NCBI RefSeq assembly: GCF_050908235.1
Contig: NZ_CP194340.1
DNA length: 64,000 nucleotides
Strand: one strand, 5' to 3'
Source of the DNA: Pseudoramibacter alactolyticus
GTDB lineage: Bacteria; Bacillota; Clostridia; Eubacteriales; Eubacteriaceae
The notes under the pieces were generated by a model. The model was not told the origin of the DNA. It saw only the letters and a list, made by a program, of their open reading frames with translations, and did no database searches. The position numbers and the translations under genes are program-made. Shown piece by piece: positions 61,127 through 64,000 of this stretch (position 1 is its first letter; the number at the start of each line of letters is the position of its first letter).

Positions 61127-61155
61127 ATTTTAACAAGTCTTTTTTCGTTTTGCAA
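61127..61155 (-). promoter_or_regulatory. Promoter of gldA
   Basis: Minus strand -35 TTGCAA (61150-61155), 17-base spacer, -10 TAAAAT (61127-61132). TTGTTAAAAT overlaps the -10 and resembles half a Rex site, but no proper second half was found. Confidence 0.65.
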
Positions 61156-61244
61156 ATGTTTTCTATCTTTTTATCATTATTTCCGCATCGAAAATTTAAC
61201 CGCCGCCATCCTGCTTTTTATGCTCCGTTTTCAAAATCGGGCAC

Positions 61245-61272
61245 AAAAAAATCCAGGGTGTTTCCCTGGATT
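61245..61272 (-). terminator. Terminator of tRNA-Arg
   Basis: Minus strand ATCCAGGG-AAACA-CCCTGGAT followed by T-run, 15 bases after the tRNA 3' end. Confidence 0.95.
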
Positions 61273-61286
61273 AAGTGATCCTAAAA

Positions 61287-61363
61287 TGGTGCGCTCGAGC
61301 CGATTCGAACGGCCGGCACATGGCTTCGGAGACCATTGCTCTATCCAACTGAGCTACGAGCGC
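61287..61363 (-). tRNA. tRNA-Arg (anticodon CCG)
   Basis: Minus strand folds as a full cloverleaf: acceptor GCGCTCG/CGAGCGC, D arm GCTC...GAGC, anticodon arm ATGGT-CTCCGAA-GCCAT with anticodon CCG, T arm GGCCG-TTCGAAT-CGGCT, discriminator A and encoded CCA. Reads the arginine codon CGG. It has its own promoter and terminator. Confidence 0.97.
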
Positions 61364-61379
61364 AAATTTCACGCTCATT

Positions 61380-61408
61380 ATTATAATATACGCCCCGGGC
61401 AAATGCAA
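61380..61408 (-). promoter_or_regulatory. Promoter of tRNA-Arg
   Basis: Minus strand -35 TTGCAT (61403-61408), 17-base spacer, -10 TATAAT (61380-61385), 16 bases before the tRNA. Confidence 0.8.
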
Positions 61409-61417
61409 GCGCGATTT

Positions 61418-62197
61418 TTAAATCGGCCGGCGACGCAAATCGTCACCGCGGCGCCGCAGCCAGATCAAGCCGACGATCCCGATCACAATCAGCGCGAGGC
61501 TCGTCAGCTGAGCCGTGCGCAATCCGAAAAACATCAGACTGTCGGTGCGCAGGCCCTCGATAAAAAATCGCCCGACGGAATAACCAATGAAATAAACAAA
61601 GAGTAATTCTCCGCGATTTCTTTGGAGCCGCCGCTCGAAAATAAAAACTAAAAACAAAAAGACGAGCACATCCCAAAGGGATTCGTAAAGAAAAGTGGGA
61701 TGCACCTGCACAAGGCCCATCGCCGGATCGTTCACCGTGATGGCCCAGGGCAAATGCGTCGCGACCCCGTGAGCCTCCTGATTAAAAAAATTGCCCCAGC
61801 GGCCGATGGCCTGCCCCAGGGGCAGGGCCGGGATCACCGTGTCGGCCAGATCCCAGAAGGTAATTTTTTTCACCCGACAGAAAATCACGCCGACGAGAAT
61901 CCCGGCCAGAATCCCGCCGTGAATCGCCAGCCCCCCGTGCCAGATCATGGCGATCTCCGACGGATTGCCGCGGTAATAGCCCCACTCAAAAATCACATAC
62001 CACAGACGCGCACCGATCACCACACCGGGGATCAACACCAGAAAAAAATCGGTCACATCGTCCGGCGAAAGGCCCGTGCGCCGGCAGCGCCGCCAGGCGA
62101 TCACCATGCCGAGCACCAACGCACCGGCGATTAAAATACCATACCAGCGCACCGTGATCCCGCCGACATGCAAGGCGATTGGATTGGGCTGCCTCAT
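61418..62197 (-). CDS. lgt: Prolipoprotein diacylglyceryl transferase
   Basis: Membrane enzyme that puts diacylglycerol on the lipobox cysteine of pre-lipoproteins. About seven helices. Motifs: RWYGILIAGALVLG, IWHGGLAIHGGILAG, and the Lgt signature IGRWGNFFNQEAHG. 259 residues. ATG overlaps the recN stop in ATGA and follows AGGAGG. It would process the lipoprotein encoded at 39.2-40.3 kb. Confidence 0.97.
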   Translation of the reverse strand: MRQPNPIALHVGGITVRWYGILIAGALVLGMVIAWRRCRRTGLSPDDVTDFFLVLIPGVVIGARLWYVIFEWGYYRGNPSEIAMIWHGGLAIHGGILAGILVGVIFCRVKKITFWDLADTVIPALPLGQAIGRWGNFFNQEAHGVATHLPWAITVNDPAMGLVQVHPTFLYESLWDVLVFLFLVFIFERRLQRNRGELLFVYFIGYSVGRFFIEGLRTDSLMFFGLRTAQLTSLALIVIGIVGLIWLRRRGDDLRRRPI

Positions 62198-63912
62198 GTC
62201 TTGGCCTCCTGTCTTTGTTTCTCCTTCTGCGCCCGCGCCAGAGCGAGCATTTCTTCCGCGTGCGTGCCGGCCGAAGCCGTGACGGCCGCTCCCGAAAGCA
62301 TCCCCGCGAGCGCGTCCCGGCTTTCCGCCGATGACAGCGCGTGAAAGGCCACCTGGGTCGATTTTTCGTCCGCGCTTTTAAGCACCTGAAAATGTGCGTC
62401 GGCCATCGCCGCGATCTGCGGCAGATGGGTGATGCAGATAACCTGACGCTTCCGGGAGAGCGCCATGATCTTTTCCGCCACGGTCTGAGCCGTCCGGCCG
62501 GAGATGCCCGTGTCGATTTCGTCGAAGATCATGGTCTCCATGCGGTCGAGCTCCCCAAAGATGCATTTGATCGCCAGCATGATGCGCGAGATTTCCCCGC
62601 CGCTGGCCACTTCCTTCAGCGGACGCAGGGGCGTCCCCGGATTTACCGCGATCTGAAAGGTGATGGTGTCGCTGCCCCAGGGCGAGATGATTTTTTCGTC
62701 CTTTTCGATTTCAATCTTAAACCGGGCCCGATTCATGGCGAGGTCGGCCAGCTCTCCTTCGATGGCGCCGGAAAGGGTTTCTGCCGCGCGCAAACGCTCT
62801 GCATGCAGCACGGCCGCCGTTTCCCGATAGGCCTTCCAAAGGGTTTTATATTCGTGCTTCATCGCAATCAGATGATCGTCGTGATGGGCCAAGTCGTCCA
62901 GTTCTTCGGCCAGTTGCTCGCCGTAAGCCACGATTTCCTCAACCGTCGCCCCGTATTTGCGCCGCAGTCCCTCGATGAGCGCGAGCCGCTGCTCTACCGT
63001 TTCAAGCCGTTTGGGATCAAAGGCCATGTCCGACAGGTAAACGCCCAGCTCGCCGGATAAATCCCCGAGGCCATCCAGGGCGTCCTTCACCGTCTGCCGA
63101 TAGGGCGCAAAGGTCTCGTCGATTGCCGAAAGTCTGGCCAGACGCTCCTGCAGCTGGGCCAGACTTTCCAGCACGCCGGCGCTTTCCCCATCGTCGCCGT
63201 CGAGCAGGCTCCGGGCTTCTCCAGCCAGCGAAAAGAGCATCTCCCCGTTCTCCAGAATGCGCTGCTCCTTCTCCAAGGCCGCGTCTGCCGCCGGGTCCAA
63301 ATGCGCCTCGCGGATCTGGGCCAGCTCGAAGGCGATCATTTCCTTGCGGCGTTCAATCTCCCGGGCATCCTTTTCCTGATCGCGGATGGTCTTCGACAAG
63401 GTTTTGAGCTTATCGGCCTGCTGCCGGGTTTTAAGCAGCAACGCCGCCACCGGCGTGCCGCCCCAAGCGTCGAGCAGCCGCCTTTGGGCCTCGCTTTGAA
63501 AAAGCGAGTTATTCTCGTGCTGGCTGTGGATATCCACCAGATCCCGGCCCAGGGTTTTCAGCTGAGCCACGGTCACCGCGTAGCCGTTGACACGGCACAC
63601 ATTGTGCCCGCTGCGGCTGATGGATCGGGTGAGGATCAGTTCATCGTCCGGCGTGGCAATGGCCATCTCGGCCAAATGCTCGTGCACGGCACTATTCTGA
63701 TCGAAGCTGAACACCCCCTGCACCGACATGCGATCGGCGCCCTGGCGAATATTCTGTTTATTGGCCCGCTGGCCGAGAATCAACGTCAGCGCGTCGATCA
63801 CGATGGATTTCCCGGCGCCGGTTTCCCCGGTGATCACGTTGAGATGGCTGTCCCAGTTAATATCCAGCTGTTCGATCAGCGCGTAATTGGTTATCGATAT
63901 CCGTTTTAACAC
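62194..63912 (-). CDS. recN: DNA repair protein RecN
   Basis: SMC-like ATPase acting in double-strand break repair. Start MLKRISITNYALIEQLDI, Walker A GETGAGKSIVIDAL, long coiled coil in the middle, ABC signature ASGGEISRIMLAIK and Walker B MIFDEIDTGISGRTAQ. 572 residues. The start is a GTG at 63912 with AAAGGAGG upstream. Followed by lgt in a 4-base overlap. Confidence 0.97.
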   Translation of the reverse strand: MLKRISITNYALIEQLDINWDSHLNVITGETGAGKSIVIDALTLILGQRANKQNIRQGADRMSVQGVFSFDQNSAVHEHLAEMAIATPDDELILTRSISRSGHNVCRVNGYAVTVAQLKTLGRDLVDIHSQHENNSLFQSEAQRRLLDAWGGTPVAALLLKTRQQADKLKTLSKTIRDQEKDAREIERRKEMIAFELAQIREAHLDPAADAALEKEQRILENGEMLFSLAGEARSLLDGDDGESAGVLESLAQLQERLARLSAIDETFAPYRQTVKDALDGLGDLSGELGVYLSDMAFDPKRLETVEQRLALIEGLRRKYGATVEEIVAYGEQLAEELDDLAHHDDHLIAMKHEYKTLWKAYRETAAVLHAERLRAAETLSGAIEGELADLAMNRARFKIEIEKDEKIISPWGSDTITFQIAVNPGTPLRPLKEVASGGEISRIMLAIKCIFGELDRMETMIFDEIDTGISGRTAQTVAEKIMALSRKRQVICITHLPQIAAMADAHFQVLKSADEKSTQVAFHALSSAESRDALAGMLSGAAVTASAGTHAEEMLALARAQKEKQRQEAKT

Positions 63913-63952
63913 GACGCCCTCCTTTCGCGGCCCTCGCGCCTCTTGACTGCCT

Positions 63953-64000
63953 TCACTGCGGCTGCTTCATCAGTTTCCGGAAGCGATCCGCCACATGGAG
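63953..64000 (-). CDS. C-terminal end of an upstream gene (partial)
   Basis: The minus strand is open from the window edge to a TGA at 63953-63955, reading LHVADRFRKLMKQPQ. It ends 40 bases before recN. In Firmicutes nadK or argR often precede recN, but 15 residues are too few to decide. Confidence 0.4.
   Translation of the reverse strand, partial: LHVADRFRKLMKQPQ

Noticed and set aside
61127..61155. Rex operator at the gldA promoter
   Set aside because: Only one half (TTGTTAA) is present; the needed inverted half at the right spacing is missing.
1..64000. CRISPR array, prophage or intact insertion sequence
   Set aside because: No regularly spaced repeats, phage structural genes or full transposase were found on reading the window.

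Overview
The window looks like a chromosomal segment of a Gram-positive anaerobe of the class Clostridia, most like the Eubacteriaceae (a Eubacterium/Pseudoramibacter-type genome of roughly 50% GC). This is inferred from an IspH-ribosomal protein S1 fusion, a Firmicutes-style division and cell-wall (dcw) cluster, scpAB next to rluB, a MarR-lon pair and strong sigma-A-type promoters. I could not search a database, so the genus is a guess. Almost every gene is on the minus strand; clear plus-strand genes are coaBC and a MATE transporter.

Layout, from left to right: lon (cut by the window edge) with a MarR regulator; pckA; a YgjP-type metallohydrolase; coaBC, broken by one missing base in a run of A; dprA, comM and a PurF-like protein lacking the usual N-terminal cysteine; ispH-rpsA; a tightly overlapping operon lysA - site-2 protease - scpA - scpB - rluB - mnmM - BaiN-like flavoprotein - cmk - plsC; a NUDIX hydrolase, nrdR and ftsZ; the dcw cluster mraZ - rsmH - ftsL - PASTA penicillin-binding protein - murF - mraY - murD - ftsW - murG - ftsQ; hslO; a MATE exporter; a decayed glyoxalase-fold gene; an OpgB/LTA-synthase-like enzyme with two proteins of unknown function; comEA; DUF1015, serA and serC; mgtE; and a DUF1275 membrane protein.

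From about 47.4 to 59.8 kb there is a lower-GC accessory region. It has a GntR/UTRA regulator and a long minus-strand sugar-phosphate cluster: an aldolase fused to a PHP phosphoesterase, a HAD phosphatase, four different DeoC-type aldolases, an FGGY kinase, an unusually long transaldolase-like protein and a transketolase split into two subunits. No transporter and no isomerase lie with it. Its end is littered with gene remnants (short-chain dehydrogenase, glycerol dehydrogenase, DNA methyltransferase). Two promoters in it carry GTATATAC palindromes, which fit operators of the GntR protein. I consider this cluster the best candidate for an undescribed pathway.

The right end returns to core genes: a glycerol dehydrogenase family gene, tRNA-Arg(CCG), lgt, recN and the last codons of a further gene. 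There is no CRISPR array, prophage, rRNA operon or intact insertion sequence in the window.
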